Shown here: positions 59,653-60,000 of the stretch, one piece after another
Layout of the letters: each line of letters begins with the position of its first letter
Numbering within the stretch: the stretch's first letter is position 1
NCBI GenBank assembly: GCA_016946835.1
Contig: JACVTC010000075.1
Location: 291,501-351,500, forward strand
DNA from: Neocallimastix lanati (nom. inval.)
Lineage: Eukaryota > Neocallimastigomycota > Neocallimastigomycetes > Neocallimastigales > Neocallimastigaceae
DNA: 60,000 bases
Direction: 5' to 3'
Notes under the pieces: generated by a model
What the model was told of the DNA's origin: nothing
What the model saw: the letters and a program-made list of their open reading frames with translations, nothing else
Databases searched by the model: none
Program-made: the position numbers and the translations under genes

Positions 59653-60000
59653 ATGTCCGATTTAAAATCAATTAATTTCAACAGAATTCCTATATTAGGT
59701 CAACCGACTGTAGAATTTGATGATTGGAATTTCTCATATACTCGTTGGTGTAATTCCAATAAAACTGACGAAGAAGAAAAGATAGAATGTTTAATTTCAA
59801 TTACTACTGGTATTGCAAGAAAGAAAGATAGTAATAAATTCATTAAATAAAAGTACCCCAGATAAATACGACACCATTATAAGTAAATTACAGGAACATT
59901 ACAAGGGCCCTCTTCCTAAAAATTCAAGGTTATTAGAACTTTCAACAGCTACAATTAAGAAAGGTGAAAATGTTGCAGAATTCAACATAAGGTTTGAAAC
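59653..60000 (+). pseudogene. Gag of the gypsy-type element, frameshifted and cut by the window edge
   Basis: Starts ATGTCCGATTTAAAATC in an A-rich context. The first 58 or so residues include EFDDWNFSYTRWCNSN, typical of the N-terminal part of a retrotransposon Gag. An extra base in the AGAAAGAAAG stretch near 59818 sends the frame to a TAA at 59848-59850, while the next frame continues at once with NSLNKSTPDKYDTIISKLQ, then ENVAEFNIRFE, the retrotrans_gag-type core, to the edge. This is one element with a single lesion; a sequencing error in the A-rich stretch is possible. Confidence 0.75.

Overview
The window is about 80% or more A+T. It carries long pentanucleotide (TTTTA), trinucleotide (ATT) and tetranucleotide (AAAT) arrays, TTAGGG-like motifs, FLYWCH/MULE transposon remains, Ty1/copia and Ty3/gypsy retroelements, intron-free genes with A-rich start contexts, a giant non-ribosomal peptide synthetase (NRPS) and a bacterial-looking sugar symporter. 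Together these best fit a nuclear contig of an anaerobic gut fungus (Neocallimastigomycota). The assignment rests on composition and gene content only; no rRNA or marker gene is present.

Layout. (1) 1-24210, minus strand: one uninterrupted NRPS reading frame of 8070 codons that runs off the left edge. It has a half condensation domain, A1 and T1, six complete C-A-T modules, then C8 and the first residues of A8. (2) 24211-40059: non-coding, very AT-rich sequence. It holds simple-repeat arrays, a 39-bp-arm hairpin, two copies of an unidentified ~230-250 bp repeat, a frameshifted Mutator-like (MULE) transposase pseudogene inside candidate long terminal inverted repeats, and a dense cluster of short non-autonomous elements (34138-37447). 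Several of these have 9-bp target-site duplications and one is demonstrably nested in another. (3) 40060-45817: a young Ty1/copia retrotransposon with near-identical LTRs and an intact 1686-residue Gag-Pol. (4) 46244-47738: a MULE-like inverted-repeat element with a perfect 9-bp target duplication. (5) 49124-50554: a glycoside-pentoside-hexuronide (GPH) family sugar:cation symporter, the only ordinary metabolic gene visible. (6) 54455-56722: two different decayed Ty3/gypsy pol fragments lying end to end. (7) 58068-60000: the 5' part (LTR, primer-binding-site candidate, frameshifted gag) of a further gypsy-like element cut by the right edge.

The NRPS stands out. Its modules are arranged as ~3.29 kb tandem repeats. 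Modules 5-8 are close copies of each other, modules 1, 3 and 4 are diverged, and A2 is a mosaic whose outer parts are almost identical to A7 but whose substrate-binding core is different. A1 lacks the aspartate that normally holds the substrate amino group and follows a condensation domain that has lost its catalytic half, so the starter unit may not be an alpha-amino acid. The transposons share terminal repeats with the core TTTCG(C/G)-AA, which suggests one MULE lineage colonised this region repeatedly.
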